From the NCBI RefSeq assembly GCF_000371785.1, contig NZ_AQUI01000002.1:4947352-5011351 (forward strand): a stretch of DNA of 64,000 bases. Direction: 5' to 3'. Shown piece by piece: positions 26,455 through 34,648 of the stretch. Under the pieces are notes generated by a model, which had not been told where the DNA came from, ran no database searches, and worked only from the letters and a program-made list of their open reading frames with translations. The first letter of the stretch is position 1. The number at the start of each line of letters is the position of its first letter. The DNA is from Actinopolyspora halophila DSM 43834 (lineage in GTDB: Bacteria > Actinomycetota > Actinomycetes > Mycobacteriales > Pseudonocardiaceae). A program made the position numbers and the translations under genes.

Positions 26455-27900
26455 TCAGGTGACCAGTTGGGCGCAGGCACCCTCCGTTTCGGGGGACAGC
26501 TCCGCAGCGGCCCGCGCTATCCTGCCGACCGCGTCCTCCAGGACCTCGGCGGGCAACGTGTAGGGCAGTCGGAGCCGACTGTCCAGCTCGCCCTCCACGG
26601 CGAATCTCGAGGGTGAGGCCAACCGCACCCCGTGCCGCTCGGCCGCCGTCACCAACCGGCTGCCGTAGTGGCCCCCCGTGTCACACCACAGCGACATACC
26701 ACCCTCCGGAACCCTGTAGGTCCACTCCGGACACCACTCGCCCAGCGCGGAGACCAGCCGATCCCGACCACTACGGAGCTGCTCCCGCCTGCGCGGCAAC
26801 GACTCGGCGGAGTGCTCCAGCAGCTCGCTCAACACCAGCTGCTCCAGCACCGGGCTGCCCATGTCGACAGCGGCACGTCCCGCGACCAGCCTCCGGACGA
26901 ATTCCCCGGGGGCGCGGATCCACCCCAGCCGCAGACCTCCCCAGAACACCTTGCTCGCCGAGCCCACGGTCACCACTTCGGACTCGGCGAACGCGGCCTG
27001 GGGAGGCGGCGCTGGCCCGGTGGACAGGTCGAGCTCCACCATCGTCTCGTCCACCACGGCCGTGGTGCGGTGCCGCTTCAGCGCGGCTCCGAGCCGCTCG
27101 CGGTCCCGCTCCGACATCCTGGCTCCGGTGGGGTTCTGGAAGTCGGGAATCAGGTAGGCGAGACGGGGCGCCCCCTGGTCCAGGGTGGCCTCCAGCAGGT
27201 CGAGGTCCCAGTATCCGTCCACCATGGGTACGGCCACGGGACGCGCGTGCATTCCCCGTATCGCCTCCAGGGAGTTCGGATAGGTGGGTTGTTCGACCAG
27301 TACCCGTTCTCCCGGCGTGACCAGGGATCGCAGTATCAGCGCGAAGGCGTGCTGGGCCCCGTTGGTGATCATCACCTGGTCCGGCGTGGTGGCGAGGCCG
27401 CGAGCCTCGAAGCGTTCCGCGATGCGCTCGCGCAGTTCCCGCAGTCCCTGCGGGTTGTACCCGTGCCCGGCCACAGCGGCGGTGAAACGCCGTTGGGCCC
27501 GGGAGACCGCCTCAAACACCTCGGGCAGCGCCTCCGGCGTGCCCTGCGCGAAGTTGACGACGTCCTCCCGCCCCGGTGGGTACCACCCACCGGCTCCGGC
27601 ACTGCCGCCGTCGCCGGACGGCAGACTCGTCCAGGACCCCGCGCCGCGTCTGCTCTCGACGAATCCGAGTTCGCGGAGCTCGTCGAGAGCACTCGTCACG
27701 AGGTTGCGGCTCACCCCGAGACCGGCGGCGAACGCTCGTTCGGCGGGCAGTCGCGTTCCGGGAGGCAACTGCCCCTCGAGCACCAGTCCGCGCAACGCGT
27801 CGCGCAGCGCGTCGGCTCGGGGACGCCGCCCACCGGTCCAGTCACCCAGCAACCGGACGACGACATTGGCTCCCACTCTGCCGTCCACGGAGAACACCAT
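26455..27900 (-). CDS. MocR/GntR-type regulator with aminotransferase-like domain (YczR-like)
   Basis: A 481-residue two-domain regulator. The N-terminal winged helix (residues about 12-80) has LPPGTRLPAERAFAAGLGVSRNLVTSALDELRELGFVESRRGAG, the GntR pattern. The C-terminal fold-type-I domain keeps PLP features: NGAQHAFALI, DFQNPTG, VVDETMVELDL and the Lys in GSASKVFWGGLRLGW. Such proteins bind PLP and regulate, usually without catalysis. It is divergent from a YczE-like transporter gene by 62 bp, the classic yczR-yczE pair. ATG 27900. Confidence 0.9.
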   Translation of the reverse strand: MVFSVDGRVGANVVVRLLGDWTGGRRPRADALRDALRGLVLEGQLPPGTRLPAERAFAAGLGVSRNLVTSALDELRELGFVESRRGAGSWTSLPSGDGGSAGAGGWYPPGREDVVNFAQGTPEALPEVFEAVSRAQRRFTAAVAGHGYNPQGLRELRERIAERFEARGLATTPDQVMITNGAQHAFALILRSLVTPGERVLVEQPTYPNSLEAIRGMHARPVAVPMVDGYWDLDLLEATLDQGAPRLAYLIPDFQNPTGARMSERDRERLGAALKRHRTTAVVDETMVELDLSTGPAPPPQAAFAESEVVTVGSASKVFWGGLRLGWIRAPGEFVRRLVAGRAAVDMGSPVLEQLVLSELLEHSAESLPRRREQLRSGRDRLVSALGEWCPEWTYRVPEGGMSLWCDTGGHYGSRLVTAAERHGVRLASPSRFAVEGELDSRLRLPYTLPAEVLEDAVGRIARAAAELSPETEGACAQLVT

Positions 27901-27912
27901 GGGGCCACTTTT

Positions 27913-27922
27913 CCAACATTGG
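27913..27922. promoter_or_regulatory. Candidate MocR operator
   Basis: CCAA-CA-TTGG, a short inverted repeat in the 62-bp divergent region between the MocR and YczE genes, with TTGGCCC overlapping it and a CCAAGG near 27952. Too short to be decisive. Confidence 0.3.
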
Positions 27923-27962
27923 CCCTGTCGTGAAAAGCCCCCGGGGACATACCAAGGACCAC

Positions 27963-28616
27963 ATGACGAAAAGCGCACCGCGTGTGGACCTCAGCTCGCT
28001 GCCCGTGCGGGACCGGCCCGCTTCCAGGCTCGTGCAGCTCTTCGCAGGGCTGGTCCTGTACGGGACGAGCATGGCGATGATGGTCCGCTCCGGTTTGGGA
28101 CTCGCGCCGTGGGACGTGCTGCACGAGGGACTGGCCGAAAGCGCGGGTACGGGATTCGGCGTGGTCACGGCCCTGACCGGTGCGATCGTGCTGCTGCTGT
28201 GGGTTCCACTGCGGCAGCGTCCCGGCCTCGGGACTGTGGCCAACGTCGTGGTCGTCGCCCTGTCGGTGGACGCGGCGCTGTGGCTGCTTCCAACGGTGGA
28301 ATCCCCGCTCGTCGGGGCGCTGCTGCTGATCGGCGGTGTGCTGTGCAACGGAGTCGCCACCGCGACCTACGTGGGCAGCAGGTTCGGGCCCGGCCCCAGG
28401 GACGGGCTGATGACCGGCCTGCACGAGCGGACGGGCCTGTCGCTGCGCACGGTCCGCACGGGCCTCGAGGTCGCGGTGCTGGTGACGGGCTGGGTGCTCG
28501 GCGGGACCGTCGGGGTGGGAACGGCCTGCTACGCGCTGGCCATCGGGCCGTTGACGCAGCTCGCGATGCCCGTTGTGGCGGTGAGCACCGCACGAGCCGG
28601 ACAATCCGGCACATGA
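27963..28616 (+). CDS. YczE/YitT-like membrane protein
   Basis: A 217-residue integral membrane protein with about five or six hydrophobic segments (starting LVQLFAGLVLYGTSMAMMVRS, GVVTALTGAIVLLLW, VANVVVVALSVDAALW, LVGALLLIGGVLCNG, TGLEVAVLVTGWVLG). The GLGLAPWDVLHEGL motif and GPGPRDGLMTGLHERTG loop are the YczE family hallmark. Divergently paired with its MocR regulator. It ends by a 4-bp ATGA overlap with the PP2C-like gene. Substrate unknown. Confidence 0.88.
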   Translation: MTKSAPRVDLSSLPVRDRPASRLVQLFAGLVLYGTSMAMMVRSGLGLAPWDVLHEGLAESAGTGFGVVTALTGAIVLLLWVPLRQRPGLGTVANVVVVALSVDAALWLLPTVESPLVGALLLIGGVLCNGVATATYVGSRFGPGPRDGLMTGLHERTGLSLRTVRTGLEVAVLVTGWVLGGTVGVGTACYALAIGPLTQLAMPVVAVSTARAGQSGT

Positions 28617-29437
28617 CCACTGTGCGGACGGCCGAACAGCCAGGAGCAGGACCCGGCGGGACGAGCGAGGACGTGGTGCTGGTGCTGCGGAACGCGGTAG
28701 CCGTGCTGGACGGCGCGACCTCGTTGCGCCCCACCGAGCACACCGGAGGTTGGTACGCGGCCGAACTCGCCGAGAAGCTGCGCCCCAGGCTGGAAGCGGA
28801 GGGAGCCGAGCTCGCCGAATCGCTCGCGACGGCGATCTCGGAAACCGCGACCGCCCACGGGTTGCGCCCCGGAAGCGCCCCCTCCAGCACGGTCTCGATC
28901 CTGCGCTGGAACGAGAGCTCGGTGGAGGCGCTGGTGCTCGCCGACAGCCCGGCCGTGGTGTTCACCGATTCGGGGGCCGAGGTGGTCAGCGACGACAGGC
29001 TGGCCGAGTTGAGCGTCCCGCACGGCGGAGGCTACCGACGGCGGCTGCGGGCGGGCGGCGGTTTCGACGAGCTCCACGGGCAGAACCTGCGCGAGGCGGT
29101 GGACGAGACGAGCAGGTGGCGCAACGTCGAGGGCGGCTTCTGGGTGGCCGAGGCCGACCCCGTCGCCGCGTACCGGGCCGTCGTGCGGAGCTGGCCACGA
29201 CCCCGGGTCGAGTCCGCGCTGCTCGCCAGTGACGGAGTCTCCGGCGGGGTCGAGCAGTACGACAGCTACCCGGACTGGCCCGCGCTGTTGAGCCACGCGC
29301 ACGAGCAGGGTCCGCAGGCCGTGCTGGACCGGGTGCGCGCGGCCGAGGACTCCGACCCGGACGGCTCGCACTGGCCGCGCCCCAAAAAGCACGACGACCA
29401 GGCGCTGGTCGTGGTCGATTTCGAACACGACGAGTAA
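28613..29437 (+). CDS. PP2C-like protein phosphatase family protein
   Basis: A 274-residue PPM-fold protein. Metal-site positions appear as AVLDGATSL (near residue 32), ALLASDGVSGGVE (about 205) and HDDQALVVVDF at the C-terminus. The central TVSILRWNESSVEALVLADSPAVVF is typical for PP2C strands. Start ATG 28613 overlaps the transporter gene stop (ATGA). This family in actinobacteria often lacks a defined substrate; the position suggests co-transcription with the MocR-controlled transporter. Confidence 0.78.
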   Translation: MTTVRTAEQPGAGPGGTSEDVVLVLRNAVAVLDGATSLRPTEHTGGWYAAELAEKLRPRLEAEGAELAESLATAISETATAHGLRPGSAPSSTVSILRWNESSVEALVLADSPAVVFTDSGAEVVSDDRLAELSVPHGGGYRRRLRAGGGFDELHGQNLREAVDETSRWRNVEGGFWVAEADPVAAYRAVVRSWPRPRVESALLASDGVSGGVEQYDSYPDWPALLSHAHEQGPQAVLDRVRAAEDSDPDGSHWPRPKKHDDQALVVVDFEHDE

Positions 29438-29490
29438 TCTCCTCCGCTCCGAACCGACCACGAGGGGACACGCACCGGAGGTTGCCCCGC

Positions 29491-30519
29491 ATGGCGCTGA
29501 TCCACGGCACCGTCTACACGGACGGTAGACGGCAGGAGGACTACCGCACCCTGGAGGAGACGCTGAGCCGGCTGCGTCACTCCGAGTCCGCCGCCGACAG
29601 CTTCGGTTGGATCGATCTGTACGAACCGGAGCACTCCGAGCTGGAGGAGCTGGGCAGGGAGTTCGACCTGCACCACCTCGCGCTGGAGGACGCGGCGGTG
29701 GCTCACCAACGTCCGAAGCTGGATCACTACGGGGAGACGTCGTTCCTGGTGCTGCGCCCAGCCGAGTACCGGGAGAACACCGAGAACGTGGTGCTCGGGG
29801 AACTGCACGCCTTCATCGGCTCGGACTTCGTCATCACCTCCCGCAGGAGCGGGAGCCCGGACCTCGGGACCGTGGCCCACCGGCTCGAGCAGCAGCCGCA
29901 CCTGCTGTCCAGTGGCCCGGCCGCGGTGTTGTACGCGCTCGTCGACCGCGTGGTGGACGACTACCTGCCCGTGGAACGGGGGGTGCAGAACGACCTGGAC
30001 GAGATCGAGGACGAGGTGTTCGGCGGCGAACCGGCCGTGTCCAAGCGGATATATCGCCTCTCCAGGGAAGTGATCGAGTTCCAGCGGGCGACCGGACCGC
30101 TCATGAACGTGCTGGACGGGCTGAGCAACACCTTCGCCGAGCTGCGGGACGGGGTCGAGCTCAGTCGACACCTGCGCGACGTTCGCGACCACGCCGCCGA
30201 CGTCGTCGAGCGGGTGGAGTCGCACCGACAGCTGCTCTCCAACGTCCTCACGGTCAACTCGACGTTGCACTCCCAGCGGCAGAACGAACAGGCCACCAGG
30301 CTCACCGAGACCAGCCTGCGGCAGAACGAGGACATGAAGCGGATCTCCTCCTGGGCCGCCATCCTGTTCACCCCCACGCTGGTGGGCACCGTCTACGGGA
30401 TGAACTTCACCCACATGCCCGAGCTGAGCTGGCCGTTCGGCTATCCGATGGCGTTGGTGCTGATGCTGTTCGTGGCGGTGACCCTGTACTTCGTGTTCCG
30501 CGCTCGCGACTGGCTGTGA
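29491..30519 (+). CDS. corA: CorA-type magnesium/cobalt transporter
   Basis: A 342-residue 2-TM-GxN metal channel. The long acidic/helical cytoplasmic domain includes LGREFDLHHLALEDA and the stalk helix with ERVESHRQLLSNVLT. The last 60 residues hold two membrane helices separated by the channel signature YGMNFTHMPE (GMN). It ends with a basic RARDWL tail. ATG 29491 has GGAGG nine bases upstream; a TTG at 29482 overlaps that site and is rejected. Functions as homopentamer for Mg2+ or Co2+ uptake (family knowledge). A small-RNA-like hairpin region follows. Confidence 0.94.
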   Translation: MALIHGTVYTDGRRQEDYRTLEETLSRLRHSESAADSFGWIDLYEPEHSELEELGREFDLHHLALEDAAVAHQRPKLDHYGETSFLVLRPAEYRENTENVVLGELHAFIGSDFVITSRRSGSPDLGTVAHRLEQQPHLLSSGPAAVLYALVDRVVDDYLPVERGVQNDLDEIEDEVFGGEPAVSKRIYRLSREVIEFQRATGPLMNVLDGLSNTFAELRDGVELSRHLRDVRDHAADVVERVESHRQLLSNVLTVNSTLHSQRQNEQATRLTETSLRQNEDMKRISSWAAILFTPTLVGTVYGMNFTHMPELSWPFGYPMALVLMLFVAVTLYFVFRARDWL

Positions 30520-30577
30520 TCGTCGAGATTGATCAAAAAAAATCTCTTCCCCTAGAGACATTTGCGGTCCTACCTAG

Positions 30578-30675
30578 TAGACTTGGGCACGTCCACCTGA
30601 CCCCCAGGGGTGGACTTGGCGCCCCCGCACTCCCGGTGACCCCCAGGCCGGTTGAGAGCGGGGGCGCACCTTTTT
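30578..30675 (+). ncRNA. Probable 6C small RNA
   Basis: Two consecutive hairpins, each with the identical 11-base loop TGACCCCCAGG. The first pairs GTCCACC (30591-30597) with GGTGGAC (30609-30615). The second pairs CCGG (30633-30636) with CCGG (30648-30651), enclosed by a perfect 10-bp outer stem GCGCCCCCGC (30619-30628) with GCGGGGGCGC (30658-30667) and followed by a T-run. This is the layout of the actinobacterial 6C RNA (B11 in M. tuberculosis): two C-rich loops ending in a terminator. A TAGACT at 30578-30583 could be the -10 element. Identity rests on structure recalled from the literature. Confidence 0.72.
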
Positions 30676-30947
30676 CCCTGGTCGTCACCTGTCCGACTGA
30701 GTAAGGCGGCCGTCACCCGGATTCGCCGAGTGCGTCTCCGGGACACGTGCCATGCTCCGAACCACCCCCGGAACAGGGGAGCTGAAAGCCTCACCCGCTC
30801 GGTGGGCGAACGAACCCGCGAACGCGGTCCCGACCCGACACGACCCCCGAAACTCACTCGATCGAGTGAAGTACCGGAACTACACAGGCCCCTGACTCGT
30901 CAGTTCTGTAAGGAAAGCCGGAGGTTTTTCACAAGCGGAGGCCCACC

Positions 30948-31181
30948 ATGAACATGCACGCGCGGATCGAGCTGTTCGGCGGTCCGGAGGACGGCCGCGA
31001 GATCACACTTCCCGTGAGCGCCGAGGGAGAACCACTGTCCCCCCTGCCTGTCCCCGCCCCGCGCGGCTCGGGAGAGGACGAGGGAGTGGCCTGGTACGAA
31101 CGACACCACCACCGGGGGCGCGGCATGTGGATCTACAAGTACGCGAACTCCCGCTCGGCCCAGCAGAGCGAACTCCCCTGA
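30948..31181 (+). CDS. Small hypothetical protein
   Basis: A 77-residue protein with a GGAGG ribosome site six bases before ATG 30948. It begins MNMHARIELFGGPEDGREITLPV, a pattern seen in short actinobacterial proteins, and ends with WYERHHHRGRGMWIYKYANS. It has no membrane segment. No function is assigned. Confidence 0.65.
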   Translation: MNMHARIELFGGPEDGREITLPVSAEGEPLSPLPVPAPRGSGEDEGVAWYERHHHRGRGMWIYKYANSRSAQQSELP

Positions 31182-31203
31182 TCCGGCTCTCCTGAACGGC
31201 ACA

Positions 31204-31854
31204 CTAGCCTTCAGCGTGCGAGGAAGTTCCCCGCGATTCCTCCGCCCCCTTCGACTCGCTTCCCGCCGTCGGCGCGTCGTCCGCCTCCTCGGGAGGCAAC
31301 CGGGTCAACTTCTCCCCCTCGGCGGTGGGAACCCGACGCACGCTGGCGAGCAGTTCTGGCTCCGGGAGGCTCCCGTCCGACTCACGCAGCAGCACCGACA
31401 CATCACCACTGGCCTCGAGTACCACGGCGCCCACCTGGTCGAAGTTGGTGACTCCGGCGAGCCGCAACTTCGACAACAGATCGTTCCGGGTCAACTGCGC
31501 CCTGGACAGGCTCTCCTCCAGAACCGTCGCCCCTTCCATCAACAACAGCGGCCAGTTGTCGACCACCCCCTCCCACCGCCTGCGCCCACGCAGCCACGCG
31601 ATCAAGCCCTGCACGGAGAACAACACCGCGAGTGCGAGCACCCCCTGGGCCAGCGGGGTCGTCCCGCTCACCGCCGTGGTGGCGACCATGGAGCCGAAGG
31701 CCACGGTGGCGGCCATGTCGAAGTTGGTCATCTGGGCGAAGGAGCGCAGCCCCGCTAGGCGGGAGAACAGGATCAGCGCCAGGTACATGACGACGGTCCC
31801 GAGAAGCACCAGCGCGAGCGACTTCCAGGACGTGTCGAGGGCTTCGGGAAGCAT
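31204..31854 (-). CDS. DUF421 (YetF-like) membrane protein
   Basis: A 216-residue protein with three N-terminal hydrophobic segments (LALVLLGTVVMYLALILFS, then one near TVAFGSMVATTAVS, then VLALAVLFSVQGLIAW) and a cytoplasmic domain. The motif FAQMTNFDMAATVAFGS is the DUF421 signature, and LLSKLRLAGVTNFDQVGAVVLEASGDVSVL is the typical soluble domain. The acidic C-terminal 40 residues look disordered. ATG 31854 has GGAGGAG immediately upstream. Role in envelope homeostasis is unknown. Confidence 0.9.
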   Translation of the reverse strand: MLPEALDTSWKSLALVLLGTVVMYLALILFSRLAGLRSFAQMTNFDMAATVAFGSMVATTAVSGTTPLAQGVLALAVLFSVQGLIAWLRGRRRWEGVVDNWPLLLMEGATVLEESLSRAQLTRNDLLSKLRLAGVTNFDQVGAVVLEASGDVSVLLRESDGSLPEPELLASVRRVPTAEGEKLTRLPPEEADDAPTAGSESKGAEESRGTSSHAEG

Positions 31855-32273
31855 TTCTCCTCCTCGTGCCGGGGCGAACCGGCCGCACACGCGTCCGTCC
31901 CCCGGGCGAACCGCCTCCGGCGGCCGGAACGCAACGACTCCGGGCCCGCAACTCGATGATGTCGTCCTCGGGGGCCGAGCACGGACGCCGTGAAGCTCTC
32001 CCACCCGGCCACGGAAGTCCGAGCGACAGTTCCGAGTCTCCGCTGGGCGTGGGCGACCGGATCGGTGAGCACAGCACGTGCGGCGGTACCCACCGGAAAC
32101 GAGCCTAACCCAAGCCCCGGCGATCTCATGAACCGCTTCCGAGAACGGGTCCCCCGCACCCGCTCACCGGACCGCGACCGTCCGTTGTCCGCAGTGCGAC
32201 GGGAGGACGTGCTGCGGACCGTTCCGGCGCCGTGCCCGTCCTGACCCGGGCACTTCCGCTACCGAGCGACCGG
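31855..32273. other. 419-bp region without a recognised gene
   Basis: Between the DUF421 gene start and the Nudix gene stop. Open frames on both strands lack ribosome sites and family features. Probably holds the DUF421 promoter and the Nudix terminator. Confidence 0.4.
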
Positions 32274-32747
32274 CTACGCGGCTCGAACCGGTTCCCCGCC
32301 GTGCTCGAGGTAGGCAGTACGGCCCTCCGCGCGGGCGGCGTGGGCCTGCTTCAACCGGCGGGACAGGCGCGCGGCGAGGTAATCGTCCAGCTCGCGGGCA
32401 GGCACCCACTCCCAGCGGTCCAGCTCGTCGCCGTCGAGCCGAACGCGGTGCTCGTCCTCGGCCAGGCCGCCGCAGTCGAAGACCCACAGCAGCTTGTCAC
32501 CGTCGTGGGCGCTCGGTGCCCAGTCGAGCGCCAGCACTCGACGCGGCCAACGCTCGATTCCCAGTTCCTCGACCAGCTCGCGGCGACAGGCCCGCGCAGG
32601 GGACTCACCGGTGGCCACATAGCCGCCGGGGATGTCCCAGCGGTTGCCACCTGTCTTGCGCACGAGCAGCACCCGGTCCGCTGGGTCGACGAACAGCGCT
32701 CCGGCGGCCATCCGCACGGTGGCGAACCCGTCGGTCTCCGGTTCCAT
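32274..32747 (-). CDS. Nudix hydrolase
   Basis: A 157-residue Nudix enzyme hydrolysing a nucleoside diphosphate derivative. The Nudix box is clear: GGYVATGESPARACRRELVEELG (residues about 40-62), fitting G-x5-E-x7-R-E-U-x-E-E-x-G-U. N-terminal RMAAGALFVDPADRVLLVRKT is usual. ATG 32747 is chosen (GTG 32753 is possible). Substrate not predictable. Convergence with no neighbour suggests a monocistronic gene. Confidence 0.9.
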   Translation of the reverse strand: MEPETDGFATVRMAAGALFVDPADRVLLVRKTGGNRWDIPGGYVATGESPARACRRELVEELGIERWPRRVLALDWAPSAHDGDKLLWVFDCGGLAEDEHRVRLDGDELDRWEWVPARELDDYLAARLSRRLKQAHAARAEGRTAYLEHGGEPVRAA

Positions 32748-32825
32748 GCCCACGACCCTAGCCGGGGATAGCGGATCCGGAACCTCGGAAGGTGGGCGCC
32801 GCGGAGTCTCAGCCCGGGCGTCCGG

Positions 32826-33365
32826 TCACGGGAAGGTGCCCCACGCCTCGGCCCGGGCTAGGATCTCGCCGATCAGCGGCCCCTTCGCGGCGGCGTAGGC
32901 GTTCATATCGGCCCACTCCCGCCCGGCGAGCTCGCACTTGAGTCGCGCGTAGCGTGACCGGTCGGACTCGTCGCGGCGCAACCAGTCGCGGAACAGCAGG
33001 TGCTGCCGCTCCCGGTCACTGCCCACGTCGTAGACGTGCACGTGCACGTCGCGGGCGGAGGTACGCAGCATCCGGTGGCCGGGTTCCCGCACCCGCAACT
33101 GATATCCCACCTGCTGCAGCGGGCCGAGGTAAGTCGACTCCGCGGCCACGTCCGGCACGCTCACGCCGATGTCCACGACGGGTTTCGCGGCTAGTCCCGG
33201 AACGGCCGTGGAACCGACGTGCTCGATCCGACGAGCGGTCGTACCCAGGGCGGTTGCGATCCGCTCGTGCTCGGCGCGGAAGTGCTCCGGCCAGGCGGGG
33301 TCGTACTCCACGATGCGAATCTCGCGCTTCTCGACCCCGCCGATCAGTTCGACGTCCTCCTCCAC
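32826..33365 (-). CDS. GrpB family (UPF0157) protein
   Basis: A 179-residue nucleotidyltransferase-superfamily protein. Diagnostic segments: VEYDPAWPEHFRAEHERI, RIEHVGSTAVPGLAAKPVVDIGVSVPD (nucleotidyltransferase-like GS and D-x-D-like core), and DWLRRDESDRSRYARLKCELAG. GTG 33365 is the first in-frame start, with no clear ribosome site. Function unknown; family is sometimes fused to dephospho-CoA kinase. Confidence 0.88.
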   Translation of the reverse strand: MEEDVELIGGVEKREIRIVEYDPAWPEHFRAEHERIATALGTTARRIEHVGSTAVPGLAAKPVVDIGVSVPDVAAESTYLGPLQQVGYQLRVREPGHRMLRTSARDVHVHVYDVGSDRERQHLLFRDWLRRDESDRSRYARLKCELAGREWADMNAYAAAKGPLIGEILARAEAWGTFP

Positions 33366-33461
33366 GGGCCGACCGTAGCCGGGTGCCCGCACGAACGGAA
33401 CGGACACGTCCAGCTCGCGATCCTCACACCCGATGTCAGAGGGCGGCGCTAGTTTCCCGGC

Positions 33462-33857
33462 ATGACCGCACGACGGACGAACCACGAGCTCGAAGCTCCC
33501 TTCGAGATCACCGCTTGGGACGAGACCGTCTACGAGGAACCGGCCGAGGGACCCAAGCTGACCCGGATCACGATCCGGAAGCGCTACCACGGCGCGATCG
33601 AGGGGTCGGGAGTCGTCGAGGTGCTCACCGCCCAGGGATCCGCGGGCGCGGGGTACGTCGCTTCCGAGCGGATCGAAGGCACGCTCGACGGCCACCGGGG
33701 GACCTTCGTCATTCAGCACAGCGGCCTGGCCGAGGGAACCGACCAGAGCAGCCACGGCAACATCGTCCCGGCTTCCGGCACCGGAGAGCTCGGCGACATC
33801 TCGGGCCACGCGAAGGAGGTCCAGCAGGAAGTTCTCACGCTCGTCTACACGCTGTGA
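33462..33857 (+). CDS. DUF3224 family protein
   Basis: A 131-residue small beta-barrel-like protein (allene-oxide-cyclase-like). The patterns FEITAWDETVYEE, SGVVEVLTAQGSAGAGYVASERI and the GTFVIQHSG...IVPASGTGEL stretch are characteristic. ATG 33462. No catalytic role is assigned to the family. Divergent from GrpB by 96 bp. Confidence 0.85.
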   Translation: MTARRTNHELEAPFEITAWDETVYEEPAEGPKLTRITIRKRYHGAIEGSGVVEVLTAQGSAGAGYVASERIEGTLDGHRGTFVIQHSGLAEGTDQSSHGNIVPASGTGELGDISGHAKEVQQEVLTLVYTL

Positions 33858-33972
33858 GAGCTGTCCCGGAGCCGTGCGCGACCTCCGTGGCGACAACCTC
33901 CGATGGTTCGCGGGGGCCGTCGGTGGGGCGGCCCGGCAACCACCGAGCAGGCAAGCGAAAACCGCCGGACAA

Positions 33973-34010
33973 GAGAACGGCCCCCACCGTTTCCGGTGAG
34001 GGCCGTTCTC
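33973..34010 (-). terminator. Terminator after the tRNA cluster
   Basis: Stem GAGAACGGCCC (33973-33983) with GGGCCGTTCTC (34000-34010), extended inwards by ACCG/CGGT. It lies 14 bases past the tRNA-Phe 3' end on its strand and may also serve the DUF3224 gene. Confidence 0.7.
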
Positions 34011-34024
34011 GCAGCTTAGGAGCG

Positions 34025-34097
34025 TGGCCAGGGACGGGGTCGAACCGCCGACCTTCCGCTTTTCAGGCGGACGCTCTACCAACTGAGCTACCTGGCC
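34025..34097 (-). tRNA. tRNA-Phe (GAA)
   Basis: A 73-base cloverleaf: acceptor GGCCAGG with CCTGGCC, discriminator A, D-arm AGCTCAGTTGGTAGAGC, anticodon loop CTGAAAA giving GAA, T-arm GGTTCGA. CCA is not encoded. Last of a three-tRNA minus-strand cluster. Confidence 0.95.
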
Positions 34098-34129
34098 GTC
34101 CGCGCCCGGCTCATGGCCGATCGCAATGG

Positions 34130-34203
34130 CGACCCAGACGGGACTCGAACCCGCGACCTCCGCCGTGACAGGGCGGCGCGCTAACCAACTGCGCTACTGG
34201 GCC
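34130..34203 (-). tRNA. tRNA-Asp (GTC)
   Basis: A 74-base cloverleaf: acceptor GGCCCAG pairing with CTGGGTC (one G-U), discriminator G, anticodon loop CTGTCAC giving GTC, T-arm GGTTCGA. CCA not encoded. Middle of the cluster. Confidence 0.95.
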
Positions 34204-34239
34204 ATGTGTTTGTTGTTGTCACCGGACGGACCGGCTCCG

Positions 34240-34312
34240 TACCCCCAACGGGATTCGAACCCGCGTTGCCGCCTTGAAAGGGCGGAGTCCTCGGCCTCTA
34301 GACGATGGGGGC
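34240..34312 (-). tRNA. tRNA-Glu (TTC)
   Basis: A 73-base cloverleaf: acceptor GCCCCCA pairing with TGGGGGT, discriminator A, anticodon loop CTTTCAA giving TTC, T-arm GGTTCGA. First of the three-tRNA minus-strand cluster, so the promoter should lie just above 34312. Confidence 0.95.
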
Positions 34313-34648
34313 TTGGTCGGCCAGCGGACCGACCGAACCTTGCCTCCAACCGGCTTTCCCGTTTTTTGTGGGGTGCCCCGTTGGGAACGATTAAAAGCTT
34401 ACTGCATGCTCGCGCGGCTTCGAAAAGGGGGGTCCCCCGATTCCGAACGAGCCACGTGAGCCCTCGCGCCCACTTCGAGATCAAGTCCGTGCACTGCGAA
34501 AAACGAGCACACCCCCTCGCCCTTCCCCAGACGGGACCCCACGCCGAGCCATCACGCCCCTCTCGAATCTTCTCGCGAAGACGCGAAACCGGTTTTTTGT
34601 GACCCCGGTCTCACACGGAAGTCGGTCAACGGTCTCACTCGGAAGGGC
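34313..34648. other. 336-bp region upstream of the tRNA cluster
   Basis: Contains the presumed tRNA promoter and the end region of the TetR gene. Two runs of six Ts occur (near 34362-34367 and 34592-34597); no stable stem precedes them clearly. No gene seen. Confidence 0.4.

Noticed and set aside
30525-30546. GAGATT/AATCTC hairpin just after corA as a terminator
   Set aside because: The A-run lies inside the loop and no T-run follows; the downstream 6C-type structure is a better 3' end.
31990-32244. Plus-strand 84-residue frame between DUF421 and Nudix genes
   Set aside because: No ribosome site, no domain, and overlaps the probable promoter of the DUF421 gene.
34025-34312. tRNA cluster as an integration site
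   Set aside because: No integrase gene or duplicated tRNA 3' end was seen in the window.
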